A stretch of 64,000 nt of DNA from Ceratotherium simum simum (GCF_000283155.1 NW_004454197.1:19959335-20023334), one strand, 5' to 3'; positions 1-11,849 are shown, numbered from the stretch's first letter. Made by a program: numbers and translations. The notes: a model not told the origin generated them from the sequence alone.

Positions 1-1125
1 GAGCATAGTGTAACAGCTACTCTAAAATCCTTTTCTGCTGATCCCATGGTGTCCCATGGTTGGATTCACTGAATGTTTTTTCTCTCTCTCAAGACTGCTT
101 CTTTGTAATTATGGGTCATATCCTAGACATTTGGAATGTTATGTTGTGGAGATTCAGTATTCTGGCAAATTTCTCAAAAAAATGTTATTTTTGTTTGTTC
201 AATCTAGCAGGCAATTAATTTGTATAGACTCAAACTGCAAACATCTCTTCAGCAATAGCTCAAATCTAATTTCAGTTCTTTCTCCTTCATTGGGCTGCTT
301 GAAACTTGCGCCAGCAACCAAGGTCATGAGTCAGCCAGCGATCTGGGCAGGGGACACAGAGCTGGGTCTCTCCCTCTATTCCTCTCTCTCTCTCTACTTT
401 TCCCCTTCTCATTTTCCAGCTGCTGTGTTTTTCTAATGCCTGTTCTCCAGAAAGACTATTGGAGTTTTAGCCACCCCATGCTGCACCAACTGTGGACAGC
501 TTACAGGCTAAAAACTATAAAAATGAGGAAATCACCCTGTGATGTGCCCTCCTTCCAAACGTCAACTCTCCTCCAGAAACTTCCTGCTTTTGTTCATCTT
601 CAAGTGCCTTCAAGTGCCCGTTTTTTTTATTTCTTCATTTTTTTGTGCTTTGTCCAGATTAATAGAAGAGTTGGTCTTTAGGAGCTTACTCAGCCATATC
701 AGTAATAGAACTTTAATTTATTACATATTTAGATATTAATATTACATATTTTACATAAATATTACATATTTATTACATATCCACTTGTTATACAAATCTA
801 TCCTTCATAATATAGGAATTTAGACCAGAAGTTGGTACTTATAAAACAATACACAAAATGTTTAGCATTAGCTTAGTGGTTGGACACAGATCTTACAAGG
901 TGGAAATCTGGTAACGCTTGGTATACCATGGCATAGACAAGAACACAAGCAGCATAAGCATGCCAAGCCTGTAGATCTAAACTCTAGAGGAAGCGGTAGC
1001 TAAAAGTAGGAATGTCGGTGTATATGGAGGTTCCTAGCCACTTCAGGAAAACTGTTATAAGAAAGTGAGAAACTCAAGCAAAACCTGTCTCAAACTGAAT
1101 CAGTTATAAGAAGCAATTTAAAAAT
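1..1125. other. Unassigned AT-rich DNA, no gene seen
   Basis: No frame here resembles a known protein and no repeat family is recognisable. There is a short TC run at about 383-399. A locally repetitive AT stretch at about 716-782 repeats the motif TTACATATTTA with variations. Confidence 0.5.
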
Positions 1126-1128
1126 GGG

Positions 1129-1253
1129 GTGACCATATAATTTGTTATCCAAACCAGGTTATATTTGTGAGTGAAAGGGAACACTATCGATATTTATTTG
1201 GGACAACAGGTGTAAACAGGCAGTACCTAGCACACACTGGTAAATATGGTCAC
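1129..1253. mobile_element. Short MITE-like element with inverted ends
   Basis: The segment starts with GTGACCATAT and ends with its exact reverse complement ATATGGTCAC, 125 bp in all. The interior has the look of a decayed interspersed repeat (GGGACAACAGG, GTGAAAGGG), which suggests a small non-autonomous DNA transposon. I cannot name the family from memory with confidence. No clear target duplication is visible. Confidence 0.5.
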
Positions 1254-2977
1254 TAACACTGAAGAGACTATCTTAGGAGGAGATAAAATTGTAGCATCAA
1301 TCTCTTTCCTAAAATTTCTCATTGATATTCTTCTGTCAGAAATGGGAAGTTGTCTAGTAATAAAGATCAGATTAAGAGGCTGGCCTTCTGAACCATCCTA
1401 TTTCATGTATCTCCATCATGAAATTAAGAAAAGGGGAAAAGGCAATCCATGGAGCACAATAATTTTATTTTAAATGAGTCTTCAGGATTAAGAACGATGT
1501 CTAGATGAGATCTTCAGCTCTGATTATTTACATGTGGAATTGACTAGAAGCAAACAGACCAGAAGTCAGCTAACTTTTGAGAGCTGATACTGTCAAAGAG
1601 TCATAAATTGGCCAACAAAAATCTATGGTTTTTCTACCTCTAATGGAACACTCGATTCCCCAAACCTACACGAGGTTAAGATTTCATGGGGTTTATGATT
1701 TAGTTTCATTTATTTGTTTGACAGGGTTTCATATTGAGGGTTTTGATGGAACAATTTTAATTCTGGGCTAAATCCAATTAGTTAGAATGAGGTTTTCTTT
1801 TGTGGCCAAAGCCACAAAAAAACCTTTAGGACAATTTAAATCTGTTTGGTCACAGATACTAGCCCCTTTATTCCTTAAAGTTCTGTTTCTTTTCCCAACT
1901 GCTTGAACTTTTGAGGGTAATGAGGACAATGCTGTAGCAAATTTACATTAAAATATACTGGTTTGTTGTACGGCCTGACTTATGAGACAGTTTTTCTCTT
2001 GTAATACATGTAATTTCCAATAAGGAGTTAAATCATTTAACGTTTTTTTGTCAATACAATATAATCAACACTTCCAGACATCCAGAAAATAAGCATACAA
2101 TCACTATACCAAATTCATCTCCACATACCTTGGGATCGTGAATGAAATCCTTTGGTAAGTTTAGAAGAGTAGAGACTGGTCACATTGTAATAACTGTCCT
2201 AAGAGGTTCCCTTACATTGTGAATTTCACAAATAAGGCACGAGTCATGTTAGTGGATAGTCCTAATAAATTTGCATAAAATTTGAAGCAAACCAATGTTT
2301 CCACTCTAAATGATCACTTTTCCTTCCTTTGCCTGAGATAGAGAAGATGTGAGTAAGAACAAGGAGAAGGGCTACCATTCTATTAACTAGTCCTTATCAT
2401 AGATTGCTTGGACATAAAAAATTCCCACAAGTTTTGTTCTCTTGTTGGATATTGGTTTTGTATATGTGTCACATCAGGAAGTCAGAGCATAGATAGAGGC
2501 TTTCTCTTTTTTTGTAAATAAAAAAACTGAGCTACCAAGGAGAAAATAAAAAGCACAAGACCACTGCCTGAGCTGCAGAATCAGCCAATGTACTTTCTTC
2601 TGAGAAGTTGGTATTAATTTTTCTTTATTTTTAGTCCAAATTCCTTTTAATGAAGTTGTCATTATATAGGAACAGATGATACTTCCTATTAATTTAAGAA
2701 TATAGTATTACCTGTCTTCAAAAAGAAGAAAATACTTTAATTTCCCCACAGGGAGACATATTAGAGACCATAAACACAGAACACTTAATAATTTAGATAG
2801 AAGTTTACACAACTAATTGACAAAAGCAATGGAAGGCAAAACACTAACAGATAGAATTCTTTGAGTTTTTCTTTTCCATAAAGTTCTTATATAATTCTTG
2901 ATTTTCATGGGTGCTATAACAATTATTTATCTTTTAATACAGGTAGGTTTAGAATTGAGCTCAATTTTAAGGCTTTT
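1254..2977. other. Unassigned DNA, no gene seen
   Basis: Single-copy-looking AT-rich sequence. The only structure I note is a perfect 9-bp hairpin with a 4-nt loop at 1798-1819 (TTTTGTGGC and its complement). The small open frames show no recognisable domains. Confidence 0.4.
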
Positions 2978-2997
2978 AAATATAGATATCTATAAAA
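2978..2997 (+). repeat. Upstream target-site duplication of the 3-kb L1 (candidate)
   Basis: This 20-bp stretch matches 3940-3959 at 19 of 20 positions and abuts the 5' truncation point of the L1. It pairs with a copy lying after a second A-rich tail, not after the first, which is the basis for the transduction proposal. Confidence 0.5.
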
Positions 2998-3746
2998 ACT
3001 ACAATGAGATATCACCTCACGCCCATCAGAATGCTATAATTAACAAGACAAGAAACAACAAGTGTTGGAGAGGATGTGGAGAGAAGGGAAGTCTCATACC
3101 CTGCTGGTGGGAGTGCAAATGGTACAGCCAGTATGGAAAACAGTATGGAGATTCCTCAAAAAATTAAGGATATAACTACCACATGATCCAGCTATTCCAC
3201 TGCTGAGTATTTATCCAAAGAATATGAAAACATCAATGTGTAAAGGTACATGCACCCCTGTGTTCATTGCAGCATTATTCACAATAGGCAAGACTTTGAA
3301 GCAACCTAAGTGCCCATCAAGGGCTGAATGGATAAAGAAGATGTGATATATATACACAACGGAATACTACTCAGCCATAAGAAATGATGAAATCCAGCCA
3401 TTAGTGACAACATAGATGGACATTGAGGGTATTATGTTAAGCAAAATAAGTCAGAGGGACAAAGTCAAATATCGTATGATCTTACTCATAAGTAGAAGAT
3501 AAAAACAACAACAAACAAACACATAGAGACAGAGATTGGATTGGTGGTTACCAGAGGGGAAAGGGAGAGGGAGGAGGGCGAAAGGGATGATTAGGCACAC
3601 GTGTGATGGATTGTAATTAGTATTTGGTTGGTGAACATGATATAATCAATGCAGAAGTAGAAGTATAATGATGTATGCCTGAAATTTATACAATGTTATA
3701 AACCAAGGTTACTGCAAAAAAACATGGAGTAAATGCCTTGACACCT
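2998..3746 (+). mobile_element. 5'-truncated LINE-1, ORF2 C-terminus and 3' UTR
   Basis: The sequence begins in the last part of L1 ORF2. A translated segment at about 3058-3120 has the CWRGCGEKG...CWWECK cysteine motif of the ORF2 C-terminal region. This is followed by the usual phrases for the end of ORF2 and the 3' UTR (AATACTACTCAGCCATAAG, AATTTATACAATGTTATAAACC). Almost all of ORF2 and the 5' end are missing. It is a dead copy that resembles the 3' end of the 44-48 kb L1 closely, so both belong to related, fairly recent L1 subfamilies. Confidence 0.92.
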
Positions 3747-3939
3747 AAAAAATAAATAAATAAATAAATATGTATAAAGACAAAAAAAATCATAAAGCAC
3801 TTGAAATATGTAAAAAATAAAAAACTATGTAGCCAGTCCTGGTTATTATGTTTTAATCATCTTATCCACTTATAAACTCCAATCTCTAATTAATCAATTA
3901 ATAAAGCCTCCATCACACTCTCTAGAAAAATAAATAAAT
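3747..3939 (+). other. A-rich tail, non-L1 segment and second A-rich tail (candidate 3' transduction)
   Basis: After the L1 end there is a tail of AATA repeats (about 3747-3770), then about 150 bp of non-L1 sequence. That sequence contains AATAAA at 3900-3905 and is followed about 20 nt later by another AATA-rich tail at 3925-3940. This order is what an L1 transcript reading through to a downstream polyadenylation site would leave. Confidence 0.45.
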
Positions 3940-3959
3940 AAATATAGATATTTATAAAA
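3940..3959 (+). repeat. Downstream target-site duplication of the 3-kb L1 (candidate)
   Basis: The second copy of the 20-bp repeat at 2978-2997, with one mismatch. A shorter and poorer alternative (about 12 of 14) lies just after the first tail near 3768-3781, so the end of the inserted unit is not settled. Confidence 0.45.
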
Positions 3960-4640
3960 GATAATCGAGCAAATTGATAAACCTAGTCATATTCATATCA
4001 AGAAAAGTCACTGAGACTTTTAAACTTGACCTCAAATTTTTGTGAGTACATATGTTTTACAACATTGTCAGGGTTCCACAAGAATTTAGTCACAAAGACT
4101 TTAATGTATGTTATTAACATATATTAGGCTGCAATTTCGTATGTAAATTGCCTTTAGATAGATGTCACTACCTTTATCAGTAATCTTCAGTCAGTTTTAG
4201 CATGTGTCCAGAATTTTGCCCCTTGCGCTACCTCCAGACTTCTGTACTCAACTGCACACTCTACTTGGATATCTGGTAGACATTTCAAATTCAACCTGCC
4301 AAAAATAAAACTCTTGATTACCCTCACTCTGACCTTAAAACTGCTCCATTCTCAGTACCCCTCATGACTGCAATGGTTAGGTAATCCTCTTGACTTAAAC
4401 TTTCAAAATACCTACCCCGCTCCCATTTTAAGCCAAGCCACCATCATCTCTCAACTGAACTAGTGCAAACTGCCTCCTAACTGTTCCTGTTGTTTCCACT
4501 CTTAAGCCCTATTGTCAACTTTCCTAAAAACAATCAAAGTTAACATTTTTAAATCCCAACATAGTCAGAAAAAAAATCTAATACCCTCACCATGACCCAT
4601 AAGACACCATACCATGTGTTCCCTGCCTAAGGTGTCTATT
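3960..4640. other. Unassigned DNA
   Basis: No gene, RNA or repeat recognised. Composition is ordinary AT-rich intergenic DNA. Confidence 0.4.
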
Positions 4641-4646
4641 TGAGCC

Positions 4647-5110
4647 TGTTTACTAGATAAAGTTTTTGTGGCCACTTTACAGACACAGATAGATCTCCAA
4701 CCAAAATTAGGTTCAGATGTTGACATTGATGATACCACACACACAGTAAGAGGGTATGAAAAGATTTATTACTTATATAATGAAACTTTCTGGGGAGAGA
4801 AGAATAGGCCTCTCAATCTGTTCCAAAAATGGCTTGAGGGAGAAAGGATAGGAAACCGGTGGGTTTTATAGCGGTGAGGGGTTGGGGCTGGGCTGAAGGT
4901 TCACATGTGCAGTCAGGGGCTTGTGTGGTTTGAACCCCCTACTTGGGGATGTTGCATGTACTGTTTTCTCTGCCTAGAACATTTCCACATACGAGAATGT
5001 ATATTGTAGGTTTTGCCAGACATCTGGAATGATGGAAGGAGGCAATGAGTGGAAGGTATTTGCCAGGGTGTATTATAACAACGGACCATGGGATCCACGT
5101 TAATAGTGGC
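4647..5110 (-). mobile_element. Solo-LTR-like segment, antisense
   Basis: Read on the minus strand, a TATA box (TATAAAA, plus-strand 4864-4870) is followed about 100 bp later by AATAAA (4765-4770). The segment then ends in ACA at 4647, where the plus strand reads TGTTTACTAG. TATA, short R region, AATAAA and a terminal CA is the layout of a retroviral LTR. The family was not identified. The far end near 5110 is a guess, and no target duplication was found. Confidence 0.4.
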
Positions 5111-5609
5111 AAAAGAAAGCCAGAGGATTTTAGCAGATTGTAACAAAGTAGTGGAGTTTTTTATTGGAGGTCTCAATGAGGCTCAAGTGGAGGGTATTTG
5201 AGCAAATGAGAGGAAAGAATAGGAATATGATCCCAGGGAAGAGGCTACTGAAAAGAGTGGCTGAAATGCAATGAGAGATTTTGACATAGGTAAGGAGGCC
5301 AAAGTTCAAAGAAACTGAAACCAGATTGTTAGGTATTTCATCTTCTTGGATGATATAATCACTGACAATAAAGGCAGAAGTTTGGGTAGAGAGAAACTGT
5401 GAGCAAGACATTTAAGTGCTCAATTAACGAAAAAAATTGATCAGAGGTTGGTGATCAAATAGAGGAGGAAGAGAATACTATAGACAGATGGCTTATGTTA
5501 CAGTCTAGATGCTTTTGCCACCAGAAGTCTCTAAATTTTGTTTCAGAAACTATTGATGGACTCAACTAGGACAGAATTTTTAAAACTCAGCAACGACTAG
5601 CACTACTTT

Positions 5610-5860
5610 CCTGAACTTCTTATAATTAATCTATTCCTTATTTTAAGTCTTTATATAAGTGAAAACGTTCTATGTATCTCGACTAATGGAATTTTTTTCA
5701 CTCAATGTTACATTTTTGAGATGCATTCATATTGATACACATTGCTTTGGTTCACCCATTTTCACTGTTATAAAAGTGATACTTGAATAAAGAGAATATA
5801 ATTTATATAAACATATATTTTTCTACTGCTGATGAACATAATTGTGTTCTGTCGTGTTTT
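5610..5860 (-). mobile_element. Probable old LINE-1 3' fragment, antisense
   Basis: Phrases such as TTTTTTTCACTCAATGTTAC followed by a degenerate 'gagatgcattcatat' resemble the antisense of an ancient L1 3' region. It is strongly diverged, so the boundaries are approximate. Confidence 0.4.
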
Positions 5861-5875
5861 TATTATTACAAAGAA

Positions 5876-5941
5876 TACGGATATAGATAAATGTACATGA
5901 ATAGATATAGATATAGACATAGATCAGATATAGATATATAG
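5876..5941. repeat. Imperfect ATAGAT microsatellite
   Basis: Repeated ATAGAT and GATATA units with substitutions. Confidence 0.8.
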
Positions 5942-7765
5942 CCTGAGGCAGAAGTAAAATAATTTATCTATACTATGGAAATTCTGGGTCTTAGGTTATA
6001 TGTCCTTAAAATTCCATGTTGACTTGTCTACATTTTTTAACCTTCATGAAAAATTTTCTTGTGGAAAAGCAGCACCTCACAAGTTTGTCATAAGAAATGA
6101 ATGACATGTTTGTCACTGACATATAGCATAGTAGTTGGTGTTTAGAGGCCCACAATAAATATCCCACACCAAAAACACATTTTCTCTTATTAATATTTGA
6201 ATTTTGCATATCAAACCAAATCATGGCATAGAGTAGATATTCAATAAAACTACTGAATTGAATAAAATAATGGACCATACACCTACAGGCATGTATTCAT
6301 AGACCCCACTTCTCTTCTAACCTACAGAGATTATGAACCAGCACATGTCAAACAACAGGTTTGATCTCCCAATGGAAGACTGCAATTACGGGCTGCTGAG
6401 CTCTAGAGAGAGAAATAAAAAGGTTTGCCATCATCCAAACATACTTTTCTTCATTCGGCTCTTCAAAAAGTAACCTTCAAGACTCTCAGGAAAGAAGCTG
6501 TCCTAAAAGATCTGAAACATGATCAGAAAATTTATACACGAGTTTAATGCTTTAGCTCTCAGCGCAGGAGATCAGAATTGCAAATCCTAGGTATCCCCCT
6601 AGACATATAAAGGTGACTGTTCTATCCATTAGGGAAGCAAGGAGGAAAAAGGTGAACTCCGAAGTGACTATTTAATGGGCTGCCACCTAAAAACAGTGAG
6701 CGAGCAGGTGAACTCCCACAAGTCAGCGCTGCGTGAACGGAGAGCGGCAGCTGGTAGAAGATGACAAGCCATTTTCACAAGATTTACAGTAAGCTGGTGA
6801 GCTACAACGTGACGGAGGCTGACAGTGAAACCAAACAAGGCCGTACATCAATGAAGATTTTGTTCTCAGCAGCATGAACTTTAAGATGATTAACAAGACA
6901 AGAAGTGTAGATTCCAGGGGCTCTTTGGAATACTCTAGGGCAGACAAAGTTGTGAACAAGCAGAAGATGGAACAGCTAAAACTGAGGTGGAAGCGGGCAG
7001 AAAGTTCAGTGTCAATGTTAGAAAACCTGGTTACGTTACAAAACCAATGGGCATGACTCGGGCAAGTTCTTTGTCTCATCCCCAGGTTTGCACCACCCCT
7101 TTCAGTCCCCCTGCCCAATCTACAGTCAAACCTAACACACGGTCAGGACTCAGCCGCCTGCACTTCTGCATTAGTCCCCCCAGCCTCGCCTGGCTACCCG
7201 TGCCTACATTGTGTCCTGCCTTACACACATGAACCACATCAACCCCAGCAATACCCCAGCAGTCCATACTGGCAGCTCTCTGGATGCCACTTCCCTGGCT
7301 ATTCCTCAAGGCCTAGCTCTGTACTTGGTCTTGTCTCAGGACACTCCAGTCTCCTGAAATTAGACCTCTCCACACTCAACTTCAGCTGTGTTCAGGGGTA
7401 GGCTTTGCCTGCCAACGAGACTTCCTCCAAGCACGTCCACTGGGTCTATTCCCCTTTTGCTCATCTGGCTCCTGTGAAGGGGTTCTATTTCCTTATTTTA
7501 GCTCCTCTCCCTTTCTTCCATCCCGCTGCAGTTTACCCAGCAACCAGGATTTAAAGCAGCATGCTAATCCAGGCCCAGACCTGGATCAGACTGCCTGTTT
7601 ATACATTACCTCAAGCTTTATAGAGAACCTTCAGATACTCTGTTTGTATCAGACCATGGCTTCCTATATTTTGTTCCAGCCCCTAAATCTGTAAGCTACA
7701 CACACAGAGACCAGCCAATCAATGGAACGGTCAGGCCCACAAGCTGGACGACTGCAAGTGAAAAC
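5942..7765. other. Unassigned stretch with a possible L2 tail near 6215-6275
   Basis: At 6215-6275 the phrase ATAGAGTAGATATTCAATAAA resembles a degraded L2 3' end. The rest, including a more GC-rich part at 6700-7680, has several small overlapping frames but none with recognisable homology. I do not call a gene here. Confidence 0.4.
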
Positions 7766-7780
7766 AATTCTGCTCTTCCA

Positions 7781-8038
7781 GAGGGCTGGCCCAGTGGTGA
7801 AGCAGTTAGGTTCATGCGCTCCACTTCAGCAGCCCAGGGTTTGCACATTTGGATCCCAGGTGTAGACCTACACACCACTTATCAAGCCGTGCTGTGGCAG
7901 GCATCATATATAAAGTAGAGGAAGAAGGACACAGATGTTAGCCCAGGGCCAGTCTTCCTCAGCAAAAAAAGAGGAGAACGGGCAACAGATGTTAGCTCAG
8001 GGCTAATTTTCCTCACCCAAAAAACAAAAAAAATAACC
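7781..8038 (+). mobile_element. ERE SINE, class I (tRNA-Ser derived)
   Basis: The head is GGGCTGGCCCAGTGGTGAAG and the box-B-like region is degraded (TTTGGATCC). The body has the class I signature TATAAAGTAGAGGAAGA, two copies of GATGTTAGC-type tail and an A-rich 3' end. Flanking repeats at 7766-7780 and 8039-8053 (AATTCTGCTCTTCCA versus AATTCTGCTTTTCCA) differ at one base, which marks it as a moderately old insertion. Confidence 0.95.
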
Positions 8039-8361
8039 AATTCTGCTTTTCCAAACCAAAGGAAATCATCCATACAGTATTCTAATACAGCTTCTCTATG
8101 CTCCCGTGGAGCCCTTCCTAGCACTGTACTCATTCTCTTCTGAGTTCTAAAATGTCTTACTTCTACCCTCTGAAGTCCCAATTACCCTCAAGAACCATAC
8201 CCTGAAACAGGGATAAATTCAACTCATCCCCAAGTCCCTGTATCTCTTCCTTGTGCAGGGCCAATGCACCCGGGACCGGTCACCCTAACGCATTGGGGCT
8301 GCGTGCAGCTATTCCTTCAGACCTGGAATGTGGAGAGAAAAAATTATTCAGAACTCTTCTT

Positions 8362-8593
8362 TTTTTTGTGTGTGAGGAAGATCAGCCCTGAGCTAACATC
8401 CATGCCAATCCTCCTCTTTTTGCTGAGAAAGACTGGCCCTGAGCTAACATCCATGCCCATCTTCCTCCACTTTATATGGGACACCGCCACAGCATGGCCT
8501 GACAAGGGATGCGTCGGTGTGCGCCCAGGATCCGAACCCGGGCCGCCAGCAGCGGAGCGTGAGCACTTAACCGCTACGCCACGAGGCCGGCCC
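8362..8593 (-). mobile_element. ERE SINE, class I, antisense
   Basis: The head reads GGCCGGCCTCGTGGCGTAGC on the minus strand near 8593, and the T-rich end near 8362 is the inverted A tail. A perfect 13-bp duplication, CAGAACTCTTCTT, flanks it at 8349-8361 and 8594-8606. The 114-residue plus-strand frame over it is an accidental antisense reading. Confidence 0.96.
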
Positions 8594-8756
8594 CAGAACT
8601 CTTCTTAATACTGACTGCTTCTAAAAACGCCAAGAGGATTTACCCAGTCAGTAAAGATCCAGAGACACCCCTTCCTGCAGCTGACCCTTCATCACCAAAG
8701 GCATCATCTTTCAGTATCTGGGGCCCCTGAATCAGTCTATTACACAGCCCAGCATT

Positions 8757-8905
8757 TCTAAATGCATGGTCTCAGGACTAACTCCATTAGAACCAGCTGA
8801 AGGATTGTTAAAATGTACCTTCCCAGGCCCCACCCAACACAGACTGATTCAGACACTCTGGAGCTGGACTTCGTACATCTGCATTGTTAACAAGATGTAC
8901 TGCTT
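8757..8905 (+). mobile_element. MER5A-type hAT element, diverged
   Basis: Non-autonomous hAT-Charlie element. It shares the order of phrases with the better copy at 49637 (TGGTCTCAGGACTAACTC, CCCAGGCCCCACCCAACAC). The ends are eroded and no target duplication is evident. Confidence 0.75.
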
Positions 8906-10487
8906 CCCAGACCTTCTAGGAGAAACTGCAGCTGAGTACCCTAAAGCAAAGGGTTGTCGCCAAGTGGTAACTTCAGTCAGAAGGCTAGGGTACAATTATT
9001 CATCTTTTGGATAGCATAAAACAGTATGTCTTCCAAAGAAGCTTGAGCAACACCCTAAAATATTACTGTTGGGGTCCTACCTGGCTGCAAATGGGATATG
9101 TGCAGGGAGCAGCAGGTAGATCCAGACCTTAGCACGGATGTCTGTGTAGTGAGGGAAGAGCCTCACAGAGGCTGAGCAGGAATTCCTGTGCAGTCAGAGT
9201 GCTCCCCTAAGTGAACAGGATGCTGTCTTTATAGAGTCACTCTGTGCCCTTGGAGAAACATGTACACACGTTGAAGGATCACCCATGATCCCCAAATGTA
9301 TACTAGTTGACATGTCCAGCCAGTTAAATATACTGTGCTGAGTGTGATGTGGCTTCCTTAAAGCTTGATCCATGTTTTGATTCAGAAACTCTAAGGTCTT
9401 CAGGAGCAGTCATATTGAGGTCCTTTGGGACAATTTTAGGAACCAGAAGCCCCTCAGATTTGCTGGAGAAAGTATCCTGTATTGACTTTACTCTTCTGAG
9501 CCAACAACTTTGTCTATGCACACAAAAGCTAGGCAGATGCTGATGGTGATGTCTCTTGTACTAGAGTCCCAGACCTCACTGGGAACATTGGGGTCTATCC
9601 TGGAGAGGACAGCTTTCATGGGATTTCAGGTAACTCTGGGAGAGAAGAAAATTTGTTATGTGGAGTGATCAGCCAAGGTATCCTGCCAGGGTACCTTGTT
9701 GCCAGGGTACCACTTGGAGCTGAGGAGTTTTCTCTACTGATGGGAGGGGCCAGACTGCATGAATGGTTATGTCACTAAGGGAATAAGATAGTGAAGATAG
9801 TAAATACTCCTCCCCAAAGGGCTAGGCAACTCAGGAAGGAGCCATGTAGAGCTTATTCGGCTATCAAAGTAGACAGAGAGGAAGCCCATGTGATTAAATA
9901 ATCTCTCTGGACTAAAGTGGTCCATGGAGAGAAATCTGATGTCATAAAAAATGGGAAGGATAGACAATAAAAGTGAGAAATATCTGAGGGTTTCATGGTC
10001 TATCTAGAGAAGGCATTTTCTGGGCCTTGAAAACACAATACTGGTATTTCATGCATGAGAGTAAAAGGACAGCATTTCCTGCATTGGAGACAACGTCCAA
10101 TAAGTATTTGGTTAGAGAATATAGAAGACCTAGAAAACAGCCCAAGAATTGTGAAAATTAAAAGGAAGTTTGTTCTCTATCTGATGGTAATAATTTAGGA
10201 AAATTCCTGCAGCCAAATGTACAGCAAGTTTTAGTGACAGAATGGTGGCAGAGACTGAGGTGGGATGCAAGAGAAAGGCTGACGGAAACTAGAGGACAGA
10301 TTTCAGTAACAACAAATGTGCAGAATGGAATAGACATAAAGCCTACACATATGTATGTACCTTAGAATAAAATTTTTTGAGCGTCAAAGGGACCTACAAA
10401 TTAAGTTTAGATAAAGGAAAAGCAAGAAAGACATATTAATAATAATTCCAAGTAATGTGAGCCAGAGAGAAGAATGGATTAGCAATT
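8906..10487. other. Unassigned DNA
   Basis: No gene called. Open frames on both strands at 9324-9543 overlap completely and show no domain. Confidence 0.4.
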
Positions 10488-10575
10488 AGCATTTATTGAC
10501 TCATTTGTAAAACCAATACTTGTTGAGTTCCTCATACACGCCAGGCACAGTGCTTGGAGCTGGGTATACGGAAAA
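10488..10575 (-). mobile_element. L2-like 3' end, antisense
   Basis: CATTTATTGACTC, CTTGTTGAGTTCCT and CCAGGCACAGTGCTTGG are the antisense of the conserved L2 terminal phrase. A short ancient remnant. Confidence 0.55.
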
Positions 10576-10772
10576 AATATATTACATATATATAATAAAA
10601 TATATAAATACTGCATGTATCTATAACCTCTATTGTCACTGTACCAATCTAACCTATCCAAAAGTAAGTAATGAACTTAACATTTGCTTTCTAAAGCCTG
10701 TTAATATTCAAACATTATTTCTGTTTTTTACTAATTACAAATAGTCATAATTCAAAGATTATTATTTAGATC

Positions 10773-10985
10773 AGGGGTCAGCAACCTATGGTCTACAGGC
10801 CAAATCTGCCTTACCATCTCTATTTATAATTACACTTACACTGGACACAGCCACACGTGATTTGTTACACACTGCCCACGGCTGCTTTCGTGAAACAATG
10901 GCAGAGTTGAAGCTGCGACAGAGACCACATGGCCTGCAAAGTCCAACAGACCTGCTCTCTGACCCGTTACAGGAAAGGCGTGCCT
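10773..10985 (+). mobile_element. Non-autonomous hAT-type element fragment
   Basis: It starts with CAGGGGTCAGCAACC, a typical hAT terminal sequence. It continues with CACAGCCACACGTG, TGCCCACGGCTGCTTTCG and AGAGACCACATGGCC, the body of a common mammalian interspersed DNA transposon whose exact name I cannot assign. The right terminal repeat is lost or diverged. Confidence 0.7.
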
Positions 10986-11526
10986 CCCGTTTGTCTAAAC
11001 CACCTCACAGAGATGTCTACGGACACCTGCCCGCGTGCCTCAGACCCGGCACAGCCCCTCTCCTTCACCTCCCTCCTGGCTCCTGCTTTCCTCTCTGCTG
11101 CAGGCTAACAAGGCACTCCTCTAGCACTCGGCCAGGAGGGAGGGGCATCGTCTCCCTCCCTCACCAGACAGTGGGACACAATACACTGAGTTCTGGAAGA
11201 AAAGGCAGTTTTTAAAACAATATTTTAAAGGTCAATACTGAGAGAAAATATACAGGAAATAGCAAAAATAAAGGAAAGTTGCAAAGTTTAAGGCAACCTA
11301 TATCTTCTTCAAATAACATATATATTTGGATTTGTAGTAATCTTAAATACCAATAGAGCCTTCTGGATTTGATGGCTCTGAGAATATGGAATCTGAACTG
11401 CCTCTGATCTCTATTAAAATATTCAGACGAATAGAAAAAAATATAAAAGAAACGGTCAACAAACCTAAATTGTGAGAAAGATCCCATTCACAGTGTGAGA
11501 AATTTTGTGAGACGGTTTTCTTAGAT
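10986..11526. other. Unassigned DNA
   Basis: A GC-richer part to about 11200, then AT-rich. Nothing recognisable. Confidence 0.4.
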
Positions 11527-11539
11527 AAAAGATAAATGA

Positions 11540-11836
11540 GGGTCGGCCCCGTGGCTTAGCGGTTAAGTGCACGCGCTCCACTACTGGCAGCCCGGGGTTC
11601 AGATCCCAGGTGCACATGGACGCACCGCTTCTCCAGCCATGCTGAGGCCGTGTCCCACATACAGCAACTAGAAAGATGCATGCAACTATCTACTGGGGCT
11701 TTGGGGAGAAAAAGGAGGAGGATTGGCAATAGATGTTAGCTCAGAGCTGGTCTTCCTCAGCAAAAAGAGGAGGATTAGCACTGATGTTAGCTCAGGGCTG
11801 ATCTTCCTCACACACACACACACAAAAAAATTGTAA
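11540..11836 (+). mobile_element. ERE SINE, composite of class II body and class I tail
   Basis: The head GGTCGGCCCCGTGGCTTAGC is intact. The middle has the class II signature ACAGCAACTAGAAAGATG and TGGGGCTTTGGGG, where class II copies normally end in an A tail. Instead it runs on into the class I tail, with two GATGTTAGCTCAG units and a (CA)n stretch at about 11810-11823. A perfect 13-bp duplication (AAAAGATAAATGA, 11527-11539 and 11837-11849) brackets the whole thing, so it inserted as one unit. Confidence 0.93.
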
Positions 11837-11849
11837 AAAAGATAAATGA

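Noticed and set aside
7882..8181. 99-codon minus-strand frame and similar frames at 8264, 12653, 24368, 42224, 61744 and 63689
   Set aside because: All are readings through ERE SINEs, recognisable by shared peptide phrases such as LRKTGPGLTSVPIF.
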